Notes: generated by a model from the letters alone, not told the origin. Positions 41,360 through 49,498 are shown, counted from the first letter of the stretch. The stretch is 64,000 nt of DNA from an uncultured Burkholderiaceae bacterium (GCA_934525625.1 CAKSZL010000009.1:33620-97619), one strand, 5' to 3'. Program-made: numbers and translations.

Positions 41360-41749
41360 TTACTGTGTGCTCGTTGTATGGCTGATGAAACGCAGATAAC
41401 TGACTAGATCTGTGATTTGTTCATCGTTTAGTACGCCCCCCCATTTGGGCATTAAGACGGATTTACCTACTGCTAACCCTCCCTCTTTGATGGCTTTGAA
41501 TAGCGTTGCATCGGGCGTGTCGCCCATCGCCTTGCTATCGGTGTGATCCCTGGGCTGAACCGACATGTGTTCGCTATTGATGCCGCGGCCATCGCGGTTG
41601 ATGCCGTGGCACTGGACACAGTAGGTGTTGTAGACCTTGATCGAGGCGGCATGCGGCTCTTCCGCCAGCGCGCTGCCGCAGGCCAGGCTCAAGCACCCCG
41701 CCAACAGGCCCGAGCCGACAGCGGCGCTCAGATTGTTCAAGTAGCGCAT
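41360..41749 (-). CDS. ncgC: monoheme c-type cytochrome (NcgC-like)
   Basis: 129 residues: signal peptide, one heme motif CVQCH (44-48), and a C-terminal Met ligand region (VLMPKWGGVLNDEQITDLVSYLR) typical of class I cytochromes c. Periplasmic electron carrier. The ATG shares bases with the stop of the diheme cytochrome gene (TAATG). Identification as NcgC rests on gene order oxidase, diheme, monoheme, nirK; sequence alone supports only class I cytochrome c. Confidence 0.75.
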   Translation of the reverse strand: MRYLNNLSAAVGSGLLAGCLSLACGSALAEEPHAASIKVYNTYCVQCHGINRDGRGINSEHMSVQPRDHTDSKAMGDTPDATLFKAIKEGGLAVGKSVLMPKWGGVLNDEQITDLVSYLRFISHTTSTQ

Positions 41750-42444
41750 TACTTTTCCTCCGCAGGCTTGAGGGTGGCGATGTATCCGGTCAGCTTCTGC
41801 AGATCACCGTCGTTCAGATCCAGAGTGGGCATCCATACGTGCGGATCGAATTTCTGCGGATCCTTGATGTATGCCAAAACGAAATCGGGCTGCAGGCGCT
41901 CTCCCGCGTCGTATAGCTGCGGCCCCGACGCCACGCCATCGGTGGACTTGGCGGCATGGCAAGAGCTACAGCCCCGCAGCTTTCCAAACAGCATGGACAC
42001 CATCCTGGCGTTCACGGGCCCGTTCTTGAAAGCGCCTTCTTCAATGAGGCTGCTTTCCGCCTTCAACGCCATCAAGGCCTCGGCGGCAAGCGCCGCATCC
42101 TCCGCGGAGAGTTTCGGGTGCGGCTGCAGCTTGCTGGCGTCGATGGTGTCGATGGCACCCTCGTTGGCCTTGACGATCTTCGTGTACATCACCCCGGCTG
42201 GACGTATGACGGCCGGGTTTTGCAGCCATTTCTCCAGCCATTCCTTGTTGAATTTGCTGCCGGCGTAATGCAGGTCGGGGCCTTGGCGTTCCAGCAGGCG
42301 CGCCAGCGACGTGTCGTCGGGCTTGGTGATGGCGTGGCAGGCGATGCATTGCTTGGAAAGCAGCGCCTGGCCCGCCGTATCCGCCCAGGCGTTCAGCGCA
42401 ACGGCGCCAAGCGCCATGGCTCCTAGAGCGTGTCGTAGTTTCAT
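41749..42444 (-). CDS. ncgB: diheme c-type cytochrome (NcgB-like)
   Basis: 231 residues: signal peptide (ending AWA), heme motif 1 CIACH (33-37) and heme motif 2 CSSCH (159-163). The two class I domains are linked by an Ala-rich helical segment. The second domain ends with VWMPTLDLNDGDLQKLTGYI, which supplies the axial Met. AAGGAG lies seven bases before ATG 42444; longer in-frame starts overlap the oxidase gene and are rejected. Periplasmic electron transfer between the quinol/cytochrome pool and NirK or the multicopper oxidase is the likely role, inferred from the cluster. Confidence 0.78.
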   Translation of the reverse strand: MKLRHALGAMALGAVALNAWADTAGQALLSKQCIACHAITKPDDTSLARLLERQGPDLHYAGSKFNKEWLEKWLQNPAVIRPAGVMYTKIVKANEGAIDTIDASKLQPHPKLSAEDAALAAEALMALKAESSLIEEGAFKNGPVNARMVSMLFGKLRGCSSCHAAKSTDGVASGPQLYDAGERLQPDFVLAYIKDPQKFDPHVWMPTLDLNDGDLQKLTGYIATLKPAEEK

Positions 42445-42458
42445 GCTTTTCTCCTTGC

Positions 42459-43508
42459 TCACTCGATGACCTGGCCTTGGAAAACCTCGTCGTGATACAT
42501 GCCGGGCCCTTGTTTCAAAGACTCCTCGTAGTAGAAGTTGGGCTTGAACTCCTTGTCCTTCCATTCGTACCAGGGCTCGTCGTTCTTGATTTCGTCGTAC
42601 TCGACTGTCGTCATGATGCCGCCCATGACCCGCTCGCCATTCAGGGTGTGGGTGTCGACGTGGTCGTGAATCATCCAGCGCCCGGGGTTGTCAGCATGGA
42701 AAATGACGTCGTAGCGTTCGCCGGGGCCAATCAGAACCGTGTCGCCGTAAATGGGGTTGGCCAGCGGGAATCCGTCTTTGAAGGCAATGATGGAAATATG
42801 GCCGTGCAGGTGGATGCTGTGAATCAGGTCGCCGGCGCCGATCAGGCGCAGCCGAACGACGTCGCCTTTTTTGACCCGTATGGGCTGGCTTTCGGGATAC
42901 GACTTGCCATTGATGGTGAAGTAATCGAAAACGTCGCCCGGTATGCCGCCAAAGCCGGGTTTGTCAGCCCACTTGGAAGCCCAGTCGGACAGCATCATCA
43001 CGTACTCCTTGGTGACTGTCTTTTCCAGTTCCGTGGGATTCTTGGGGCGCACGATGAAAGGGCCCCACATGCCGCGCATGGTGACGTGCTCGTTGACGTT
43101 CACGTGGCAGTGGTACCACATGGTGCCTGACGGCTCGGCGATGAAGTTGTAGGTGAAGGAGTCCCCGGGCTCGATCTGCTTCTGGGTGACGCCCGGCACG
43201 CCGTCGTTCTTCCAGGTGCCCCGCTGCAGCATGCCGTGCCAGTGGATGGTGTGGGGCAGGGCGGTCAGGTTGTTCACCACCACCGTCACCTCGTCGCCCT
43301 CATCGACATGAAACATCGGGCCCGGAACCTGGCCGTCGAATGCGAAAGTGTGGAATTTCTGGTTTTCCACCAAAGTGATGCGCGTGTCTTCGATGCTCAG
43401 TTCGAAGTCTCGCTTGGCGGCCAGCGCGTTACCGGACGCCGAGATGCCGAAAAACAGCAAACTGCCTAGAGCAAGAATTTTGCGCAAACCCCATTCTTGG
43501 ATTTTCAT
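42459..43508 (-). CDS. ncgA: two-domain multicopper oxidase, type C (NcgA-like)
   Basis: 349 residues with a signal peptide and two cupredoxin domains. Domain 1 carries HWH (89-91) and YHCHVNVNEH (HCH 133-135, His141), so its type 1 copper Cys134 is present. Domain 2 has HSIHLHGH (230-237), but its last motif is HDHVDTH (281-287), with Asp in place of the type 1 Cys. Type 1 copper only in domain 1 defines type C two-domain oxidases, first characterised structurally from Nitrosomonas europaea. It is the first gene of the ncgABC-nirK-like operon, with GAGGGG before ATG 43508. Oxygen reduction with an unknown substrate, perhaps Cu(I), is expected. Confidence 0.8.
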   Translation of the reverse strand: MKIQEWGLRKILALGSLLFFGISASGNALAAKRDFELSIEDTRITLVENQKFHTFAFDGQVPGPMFHVDEGDEVTVVVNNLTALPHTIHWHGMLQRGTWKNDGVPGVTQKQIEPGDSFTYNFIAEPSGTMWYHCHVNVNEHVTMRGMWGPFIVRPKNPTELEKTVTKEYVMMLSDWASKWADKPGFGGIPGDVFDYFTINGKSYPESQPIRVKKGDVVRLRLIGAGDLIHSIHLHGHISIIAFKDGFPLANPIYGDTVLIGPGERYDVIFHADNPGRWMIHDHVDTHTLNGERVMGGIMTTVEYDEIKNDEPWYEWKDKEFKPNFYYEESLKQGPGMYHDEVFQGQVIE

Positions 43509-43529
43509 AAGAGCCCCTCGCGTATAAAC

Positions 43530-43546
43530 ATATATTGAAAATGCAT
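43530..43546. promoter_or_regulatory. NsrR-like palindrome, site A
   Basis: ATATATTGAAAATGCAT compared with the published beta/gamma-proteobacterial NsrR pattern ATGYATTTNAAATRCAT (recalled): two mismatches. It is 22 bases upstream of the ncgA start codon and followed by a poly-A run. It overlaps the likely ribosome-proximal leader, which fits repression. Confidence 0.55.
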
Positions 43547-43601
43547 GTTTTATAAGAAAAAAATGACGGCGGTATGGCGTCAGAACGATAGTGTCGAGAA
43601 T

Positions 43602-43618
43602 ATGTATTCGGAATGCAT
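43602..43618. promoter_or_regulatory. NsrR-like palindrome, site B
   Basis: ATGTATTCGGAATGCAT, two mismatches to the recalled NsrR pattern, followed by TGTTTT and a nine-base A-tract like the other two sites. It is offset 72 bases from site A. Confidence 0.55.
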
Positions 43619-43677
43619 GTTTTGTTGAAAAAAAAAGCGCCTCGTGCAGCGTTGGTTAGCGCGGTAGCGCCTTTAAT

Positions 43678-43694
43678 GTGTACTGAAAATACAT
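43678..43694. promoter_or_regulatory. NsrR-like palindrome, site C
   Basis: GTGTACTGAAAATACAT, three mismatches to the recalled NsrR pattern and again followed by GTTTT and an A-tract. It is offset 76 bases from site B. The three sites with flanks form a tandem degenerate repeat over 43526-43712. Confidence 0.5.
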
Positions 43695-43897
43695 GTTTTA
43701 AGAGAAAAAAAACCGGGAACTGAGGCCGGAACCAAGTTTGACCAGGCGCCGGAAAACCAAGGATGTTGGGAAATTCTCTATGCAGTGCCCGCAAGAATCC
43801 GCAAAAACTTTACGCCGAATATGGCTATTGGCCCGGCAATACGGCGTGGGTAAGAAAAATTTCCTTACGGGATAAATATTTAGAGTGAGTCTAGGTG

Positions 43898-44362
43898 TTA
43901 TCCCTTATGGGCTTGGTCCAGCAGCCGTACTCGCACGGGCGCGAAGCCCGCGCGTCGCTTCCAGGTAAGCAGGCCTTCGCCGCCATGCTCAAGCGCCCCG
44001 TACCAGATGGCGCGCGCGCCGCGGGCCGCTGGCGTCTCGGCGCGTAGCAGCCACTGCGCAATGTACACATGCATGAGCAGCATGACGCCGTTGGCCAGAT
44101 GATCGCGGTGTCCCATCAAGTCCAGCATCGTAGGCGTGGCGCCCCGGCCGTGTCCCAGCATGTCATAGCTCCGCGCCACGCGCCGCATGCGCGCCAGCGC
44201 CTGCGCCGAACCTGCCCCTTGCGCCCGCCCCGCCTCCAGGCTCAACGTCAATGATGCGGGCGATTCTCCCCACCGGCGCAGACGAGCTGCCTGACGTCGC
44301 CGCACGATCAGGGGATCAAGCACGGCGTAATAAAGACGCATCAGCAAGTCTAGGGTTTTCAT
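43898..44362 (-). CDS. hypothetical protein
   Basis: About 154 residues from ATG 44362; a TTG at 44416 would add 18. The sequence is Arg- and Ala-rich with a hydrophobic stretch (HLANGVMLLMHVYIAQWLL, about 100-118) and a MDLLMRLYYAVLDPLIVRRRQ-like N-terminus. No family is recognised. GC-rich codon use resembles the chromosome rather than the downstream island. It is alone between the ncg operon and a zone of gene remnants. Possibly a prophage-derived accessory gene; this is only a guess. Confidence 0.4.
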   Translation of the reverse strand: MKTLDLLMRLYYAVLDPLIVRRRQAARLRRWGESPASLTLSLEAGRAQGAGSAQALARMRRVARSYDMLGHGRGATPTMLDLMGHRDHLANGVMLLMHVYIAQWLLRAETPAARGARAIWYGALEHGGEGLLTWKRRAGFAPVRVRLLDQAHKG

Positions 44363-44559
44363 TCGGTTCCGCACTAGCGCAAGTAAAGACAGCTCTTCAT
44401 CCTGAATGGAGGACAAATGGCATTGATCAGACTTGTTTTTGCGAAGAACACGTTTAATGAGGCAGTGCCGATGTCTTCGGTAATTTTATCTCTTCGGCGC
44501 TCGTGGTGAAGCAAAAGCTGTGAAGGATTGCGTCCCGGTTTTCATCGTCGAACAAAGTT

Positions 44560-44748
44560 GTGCAAGGTGATCCTGGCTATGATGGATTTGGCGAGATTGG
44601 AACTGTGACGGCCAACTTTGGCGTGGCGCAAATGAAGGCGACAGATACCTGGGAAAGCTTGCACAAGCAGGCGGATACCAATCTGCTGGCGGCCAAGCAG
44701 GCGGGGCGGGATGGTGTCGTTAGCGGAGGATTGATTAATGAGGATTAA
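44560..44748 (+). pseudogene. C-terminal fragment of a GGDEF (diguanylate cyclase) gene
   Basis: About 60 residues matching only the end of a GGDEF domain: IGTVTANFGVAQ corresponds to the usual TVSIGVA strand, and ESLHKQADTNLLAAKQAGRDGV to the ADxALYxAKxxGRNxV helix. The GGDEF active site, inhibitory site and any sensor domain are absent, and no homologous sequence is visible just upstream. The frame opens with TTG without a ribosome site. It is a decayed remnant and cannot make cyclic di-GMP. Confidence 0.65.
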
Positions 44749-44815
44749 AGTAGGGCTGCCTTCCGGGTATGTGCTGACTGCCGTCGCGGTCTCCTGAAGT
44801 GGCCTTCAACGCGAA

Positions 44816-45091
44816 ATGAACTCGACCCATCTTGAACACATCATCTACGCGCTGGCGATGCTCGCCATGATTGGCCTGCCGACGAAGAACTGGTGGGCGG
44901 GAGCGGCGTTCGCCGCCGCTTTCTTCATCGGCAGGGAACACGCCCAGCGCGAATACAAAATCGGCGACCCCAGCAAGTTGATGCCCTGGGAGGGGTTTGA
45001 TGTCTGGAACTGGAGTTTGGACGCGCAGCTTGATTTACTTGCGCCGGTCTTGGTTGTGTTGGTGGTGGCGTTTTTGATGTCTCGGCGATGA
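44816..45091 (+). CDS. small two-helix membrane protein, phage-like
   Basis: 91 residues. Two transmembrane segments are at the N-terminus (IIYALAMLAMIGLPTKNWWAG, then GAAFAAAFFIG) and a third at the C-terminus (LLAPVLVVLVVAFLMSRR), separated by a polar section with REHAQREYK and WEGFDVWNW. The style resembles small holin-region or phage morphogenesis membrane proteins; I do not recognise the family with certainty. It lies amid remnants, so it may be a relic of a prophage. The start ATG 44816 has no strong Shine-Dalgarno. Confidence 0.5.
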   Translation: MNSTHLEHIIYALAMLAMIGLPTKNWWAGAAFAAAFFIGREHAQREYKIGDPSKLMPWEGFDVWNWSLDAQLDLLAPVLVVLVVAFLMSRR

Positions 45092-45139
45092 TCTCGTTCA
45101 GGCCGTAGTCAGGCATGAATGGCGCTTGTCCCTCGGTGT

Positions 45140-46048
45140 TTACAGCGAGCCATATTGTGAAGGGTTGAGTTCGAGCTTCTTATCCTCGAACAACTGGATC
45201 AAGTAATTCGCCACTGCCCGCACGCGCCTGGAATGGGCCAGGTCGGAGTGAATGACCAGCCAGATCGGCTGATCCGCGCCGATCTCCGGCAGCAGGCAAA
45301 CGAGGCCGGCCTGGCGCGCCAGATAATGCGGAAGCACGGCCAGCCCGATACCGGCCGTCGCCGCGGCCAACTGCGCCGACAGCGTGTTGGTTTCCACTTT
45401 GCAAGGTCGTCCGCGCAGCATGCGGGCGATCCACTTCGCGGCCGGCAAGTGGCTATGGGATTCCGCCCAGCCGATAAAGGCATCGTCATCGAAGGCGGCG
45501 GCATCGGAACCCGCGCGGCGGGCCTTCACGTAGCGGCGGGCGCCATAAAGGCCGAACCCCAGCGTGCCCAGGCGCTTGATCGTGACGTTTCCGGCTTCGG
45601 GCTTGATCATCCGCACCGCCAAGTCCGCGTCGCGCCGGTGCAGATTCACCGTTTGCACACCGCTGACGATCTCCACGCTGAGGTCGGGATGAGTCGAAAA
45701 CAGTTTGCCCAGCGACGGAATGATGAGTGGGTTGGCCAAGTTCTCCGCGGTGGCCAGCCGCACGCTGCCGGCAACCCGCTCTTGCTGCCGGGCGGCCTCT
45801 CCGAAGGCGTGTCCGGCATGCTCCAACGCCTCCGCGCGCTCCAGCAGCGCCTCTCCGTCGTCGGTCAGCCGATAGCCGCTTTGATGGCGGCTGAACAGCG
45901 GCACGGCCAGCGCGGCCTCCAGGCGATCCAGACGCCGGGACACGGTGGCGACGCCCATTTCAAGGGAGGCCGCGGCGCCGCTCAAGGTGCCCTGACGCGC
46001 AATGGCCAGAAAGATACGGGCGTCATCCCACAGCAAAAGAGGGTTCAT
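45140..46048 (-). CDS. LysR-family transcriptional regulator
   Basis: 302 residues. The winged HTH is at the N-terminus (LLWDDARIFLAIARQGTLSG, ATVSRRLDRLEAALAVPLF), and the substrate-binding domain (VRLATAENLANPLIIPSLGK) follows. It belongs to the group with WDDARIFLAIAR starts, common for regulators of adjacent oxidoreductases. It is divergent from the aldo-keto reductase gene with 97 bases between starts; a perfect 7-4-7 palindrome lies 4 bases upstream of its start. It probably regulates the reductase and the carboxymuconolactone decarboxylase-like gene. Confidence 0.9.
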   Translation of the reverse strand: MNPLLLWDDARIFLAIARQGTLSGAAASLEMGVATVSRRLDRLEAALAVPLFSRHQSGYRLTDDGEALLERAEALEHAGHAFGEAARQQERVAGSVRLATAENLANPLIIPSLGKLFSTHPDLSVEIVSGVQTVNLHRRDADLAVRMIKPEAGNVTIKRLGTLGFGLYGARRYVKARRAGSDAAAFDDDAFIGWAESHSHLPAAKWIARMLRGRPCKVETNTLSAQLAAATAGIGLAVLPHYLARQAGLVCLLPEIGADQPIWLVIHSDLAHSRRVRAVANYLIQLFEDKKLELNPSQYGSL

Positions 46049-46051
46049 CTT

Positions 46052-46069
46052 TTTTCCGATAACGGAAAA
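46052..46069. promoter_or_regulatory. perfect 18-bp palindrome, candidate LysR operator
   Basis: TTTTCCG-ATAA-CGGAAAA, in the divergent promoter region, starting 4 bases before the LysR start codon. A related half-site CTTCCGTTTTA follows at about 46074-46084. The position suits autorepression. Confidence 0.6.
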
Positions 46070-46145
46070 TAGTCTTCCGTTTTACGCTATTTATTAAACA
46101 ATAATGGAAGATCATACTTCCCCTATCTTGTTAAGGGGAAGTGCA

Positions 46146-47074
46146 ATGCAACGACGAAAACTTGGCGCCGATCTGGTAGTGTCCGCTCTCGGCCTAGGCT
46201 GCATGGGCATGAGCGAGTTCTATGGCCCGCGCGACGACGAGCAGGCCATGCAAGTGCTGGAGCAAGCCATCGGTATGGGAGTCGATTTTCTCGACACCGC
46301 CGACATGTATGGCCCGTATCACAACGAAGAATTGATCGGCCGCTTCCTGGCGTCGCGCAGGCCGAAGGTGCGAATCGCCACCAAATTCGGCATTGTGCGC
46401 AAGCCGGGCGAGTACCGCCGCAGCATCGACAACAGCCCGCAGTACGCGCGGCAATGCTGCGAAGCCTCGTTGCGCAGGCTGGGCATCGAGCAGATCGACC
46501 TGTACTACGTGCACCGCATCGACCCAGCGCATCCCATCGAAGACACCATGGCGGGCCTGGCCCAGCTTGTGCAAGAGGGCAAGATCGCTCGCATCGGCCT
46601 GAGCGAAGTCAGCGCAGCCACCCTGCGGCGCGCGCACGCCGTGCACCCCGTGGCCGCTGTGCAGACAGAATATTCGCTGTGGACGCGGGACGTGGAGGCC
46701 GAAGTGCTCCCGACATGCCGCGAGCTGGGGATAGGCCTGGTGGCCTACTCGCCATTGGGGTGCGGTTTCCTGACAGGCCGATTTCAAAACGATACGATCT
46801 TCGAGCAAGGCGACTTCCGCGCCAGCCTGCCGCGCTTGCAGCTCAAAAAGCATGCACAAGCGCGCAAATCGCCCTGGCGTGGCTATTGGCCCAGGGCGAT
46901 GACATCGTGCCCATTCCCGGCACGAAACACATCGCCCACTTGCAAGACAACCTGGGCGCGCTGTTGGTGCATTTGGGGGCGGATGATCTTGCCGAGCTGA
47001 ACCGTGCGCTCAACACCGTGCCGGTGGCGGGAGAACGCTACACCGAGGAAGGCATGAAAGGGGTCAACGTATGA
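46146..47074 (+). pseudogene. aldo/keto reductase, frameshifted by internal deletion
   Basis: N-terminal part (46146 to about 46845) reads as a normal [23 protein letters not shown], catalytic-type [16 protein letters not shown] (Asp, Tyr), KFGIV Lys, YYVHRIDP. It continues to LPRLQ, then leaves frame. The C-terminal part resumes in another frame at [20 protein letters not shown] and [20 protein letters not shown] up to the stop at 47074. About 16 residues that family members have between these blocks are missing, consistent with a deletion not divisible by three. The product would lack the NADP-binding C-terminus. The original role was probably a YakC/Tas-like NADPH-dependent carbonyl reductase. 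Confidence 0.8.
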
Positions 47075-47460
47075 GCGGTTTTGTTTCTGAACGGCGCGAA
47101 CGTGCTTTTGCGCTGCTGGATCGACTGGACCCGCAGGCTTCCCGCAAGGTTGCGGCGAGGCTGGATGAGATGTCGCACGATTTTGCCGAACTGGTGCTGG
47201 GGTTCGCTTTTACCGACGTTTTGTCGCGTCCGGGTATTGATTTGCGTACCCGTGAGATGCTTACAGTCGCCGCCTTGATGGCCATGGGTACTGCGCCTGA
47301 ACAGCTCGAGTTTCATATCCGGGCTGCGATGAATGTTGGCGTCAGCCGGGAAGAGATCGTAGAAATCTTGCTTCAGATCGCGGTTTATGCTGGGGTGCCT
47401 GCGTGTATGAATGGGGTTGGTGTGGCTCGGAGGGTGTTTGGTTTGCGGGGTGAAGGATAG
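47071..47460 (+). CDS. carboxymuconolactone decarboxylase/AhpD-like protein
   Basis: 129 residues of the CMD family. [16 protein letters not shown] and [20 protein letters not shown] plus [13 protein letters not shown] are the defining helices. The redox CxxC of AhpD is absent, so the gamma-carboxymuconolactone decarboxylase-like subgroup is favoured. The ATG overlaps the end of the aldo-keto reductase gene (ATGA), showing it was translated with it. It remains intact although the partner is broken. The function is unknown, likely acting on a small lactone or as a noncatalytic accessory. Confidence 0.82.
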   Translation: MSGFVSERRERAFALLDRLDPQASRKVAARLDEMSHDFAELVLGFAFTDVLSRPGIDLRTREMLTVAALMAMGTAPEQLEFHIRAAMNVGVSREEIVEILLQIAVYAGVPACMNGVGVARRVFGLRGEG

Positions 47461-47791
47461 GGTAGGTAATAGGCGGGTTCATTATGAGCGCGAGCGAAGG
47501 AGATGCGCTCACGCTGGATGTATGGCGTTAGGGTTGATTAACCGCGTATGAATGGTCTAATTAACCACGTCTAATGGATACCCATCTTACCGATAACGGG
47601 ATAGAACCTGGAGCCGAGCCAAAACAAGTCCGGGGCCGGAATCGAATTTTTTTATAATGTTCTGATAGTAAAGGAATTTATTGTCATTGATTTTATTTAT
47701 ACCAACAAATATACCAACTGCTGAAAAGTCACGTGCAGTGGGTTGGTATGCATTAGTGCTTAATGGTATCGGTTGGGTTGCTTGTTGGAAA
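47461..47791. other. intergenic transition zone, candidate left border of the mobile island
   Basis: No gene is supported. Composition switches from GC-rich to AT-rich around 47640. The region carries three copies of a TACCAAC heptamer (see 47699-47748). No intact tRNA gene was found. Confidence 0.5.
47699..47748. repeat. heptamer repeats TACCAAC, possible integrase arm-type or attachment sites
   Basis: TACCAAC at 47700-47706 and 47712-47718 in direct orientation, and GTTGGTA (its complement) at 47742-47748. The cluster sits at the composition boundary. Short tandem and inverted heptamers are typical arm sites of tyrosine recombinases; assignment is inference. Confidence 0.35.
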
Positions 47792-48787
47792 CTATTTTTT
47801 TATTGTCTTGTGGGCGTCCGAAATCAAGACTTCTAGAGTTTTAGGCAAGCTCCATTTGTAATGTCTGGATAACTCATCAAGCTGTACTTTCGCTTCTGCT
47901 TTGATATGTGTGTTTATAGGCTTTGTTGTGGTCGATTTGCGTACCTGTTGTTGTCTCCATGCCTTAGCAAGGTTGGTTCTCAGTTGTTTTAACTCCGCTG
48001 GATGGCATTTCCATGTTTGTAGTGCGGCATAAAAGGCTAGGCATTGTTCTTTTGCATTATTCGGCGTGAGCCAAAATAATAGGGGGATGCCTATGGAGTT
48101 GGATGCTAGAGAAAATTCTAGCTTTCCTGATTCTTTGGCCGAAGCTATTTCTCGTTCGTGATAGCTCGTTAAGTAGTTCCACGCCCAGTGACAGGCTTCA
48201 TTGTTATTTGGCGTAAGCCATATGAGAGGTTTAACCTTGTTCTTAGCCTCCGCGTACTGATGTTCTAGAGACTTAAAGTAATCTTGCTTGCCACGAATTG
48301 GTTCGAAATCTAAGCTATCAAATTCCTCTATGAGGCATTTATAACGTGCCTCATGGGACTTGGCGATATTGCGGTTTGAATTAGCCCGAGCCTGTTCTAA
48401 ACCCTGGGAGAGGTCTTTTATATTTATATATGGGGTAGTGGAGAGATAGAAAAAAATACAGGCTTGCTCATCTTCTTCAAGCCATTTAAATTTTCCCATT
48501 TCGAGAATATGTGCTTGTGCTAGGCCCTGTAATTGCGTGTTGAGTGTATATAAAAAATTATCGCCGTTATATGGATAATGATCAGCTAAATATCTATTGA
48601 ACGCTTCTTTTAATTCTCTCACAGTGCCCGCTTCAGGTAGCGGATGCCGTGGAAAGGGGGGGAGGGGCTGTGGTGCGTTTCGTATCCCGTGACTGTTATT
48701 TAAGTATCTCGCATAGAGCCGTAGCGTCCTTAAATCAGAGGTTTGGAAAGCGCTGATAGGTTGAAAGCTATTAAAGTGAACCGCCAT
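47792..48787 (-). CDS. hypothetical island protein with C-terminal possible DNA-binding segment
   Basis: 331 residues, AT-rich and unlike the chromosomal genes. Two similar motifs occur, KPLIWLTPNNNEACHWAWNY and IPLLFWLTPNNAKEQCLAFY, so the middle (about 190-265) looks like an internal duplication of a LTPNN unit. The C-terminal 45 residues (IKAEAKVQLDELSRHYKWSL) resemble a ribbon-helix-helix or MobC-like segment. No catalytic motif or signal is visible. It is the first gene inside the island border, oriented toward it. The function is unknown. Confidence 0.62.
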   Translation of the reverse strand: MAVHFNSFQPISAFQTSDLRTLRLYARYLNNSHGIRNAPQPLPPFPRHPLPEAGTVRELKEAFNRYLADHYPYNGDNFLYTLNTQLQGLAQAHILEMGKFKWLEEDEQACIFFYLSTTPYINIKDLSQGLEQARANSNRNIAKSHEARYKCLIEEFDSLDFEPIRGKQDYFKSLEHQYAEAKNKVKPLIWLTPNNNEACHWAWNYLTSYHEREIASAKESGKLEFSLASNSIGIPLLFWLTPNNAKEQCLAFYAALQTWKCHPAELKQLRTNLAKAWRQQQVRKSTTTKPINTHIKAEAKVQLDELSRHYKWSLPKTLEVLISDAHKTIKK

Positions 48788-49498
48788 GATATCCGTTGCT
48801 TTAGAAAAGACACTGCGTGTTATTCGAGAGTTAATTGTGCGTTAAGCAAGGATGAATAGTAGCATAAACGATGTTAATTCAGAGAGGATTCAAAGGTTAT
48901 TTTAGTTGTTTAGAAGGTCATCCTGTCCTAGAGAAAACGGCATTAATAGCGCTTTTATCGTGCGGCTTATCACTGTGAGCTTTAGCATACATCTGTCTTG
49001 GGTGTTGTGGATGTGCAGGTTTGCGCCTTACCGACTGCCAGGAAGAGCCTATCCGTATGAGCGTATGAACCCATTATGTTACCGAGCCGATGTGCCTGCG
49101 GATGGAGCTGTCGTTCATCCCGCGTCCGGGCGTTGAGGAGCGTACAGCCCTCGGTTCAAAGGAGAGCTCAGCGTAAGCTGCCAGCAATTAGTGGGTGCGT
49201 ATAAGGCGAGGATCGCCCCTTGGGTATGGATTGAATTCAAATGGCCGCATTGATAATATATTTCTATTTCGATTTAACTTGAGAGTGATTCATGTTTAGG
49301 AAATGCGTTATCGGATTTGTTTTCTTATGGCGTAGTAGGGTAATCAATGTATTTAATCGCAATAAATAAGGACGGTATAGTAATAATGAAATGAAAAGAC
49401 ACTTAATTCCGCTATGCCTGATTAATTAAAAATAGAATAAGCAATAAAAAAATATGGAGTGCTTATTACCTATGACATAAACAGCATAGGTATTGAAC
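48788..49498. other. 711-base noncoding stretch in island
   Basis: AT-rich, with no coding frame I can support; a 76-codon frame at 48906-49136 has no homology signal or ribosome site. It separates divergently oriented island genes and may contain promoters for both. No clear hairpin RNA was seen. Confidence 0.45.

Noticed and set aside
43429..43794. minus-strand frame containing three repeats of an FFxxKTCI-like peptide
   Set aside because: The repeats reflect the DNA-level tandem NsrR-like sites and their A-tracts read in one frame; there is no ribosome site or family, and the frame overlaps the start of ncgA.
47620..47650. tRNA 3'-end-like sequence on the minus strand (TTCGATTCCGGCCCCGG) near the island border
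   Set aside because: It resembles a T-arm and acceptor end, but no matching 5' acceptor strand, anticodon arm or CCA is present, so neither a tRNA gene nor an att remnant can be supported.
48906..49136. 76-codon plus-strand frame in the island
   Set aside because: No ribosome binding site, no recognisable domain, and an atypical Arg/Cys/Pro-rich composition.
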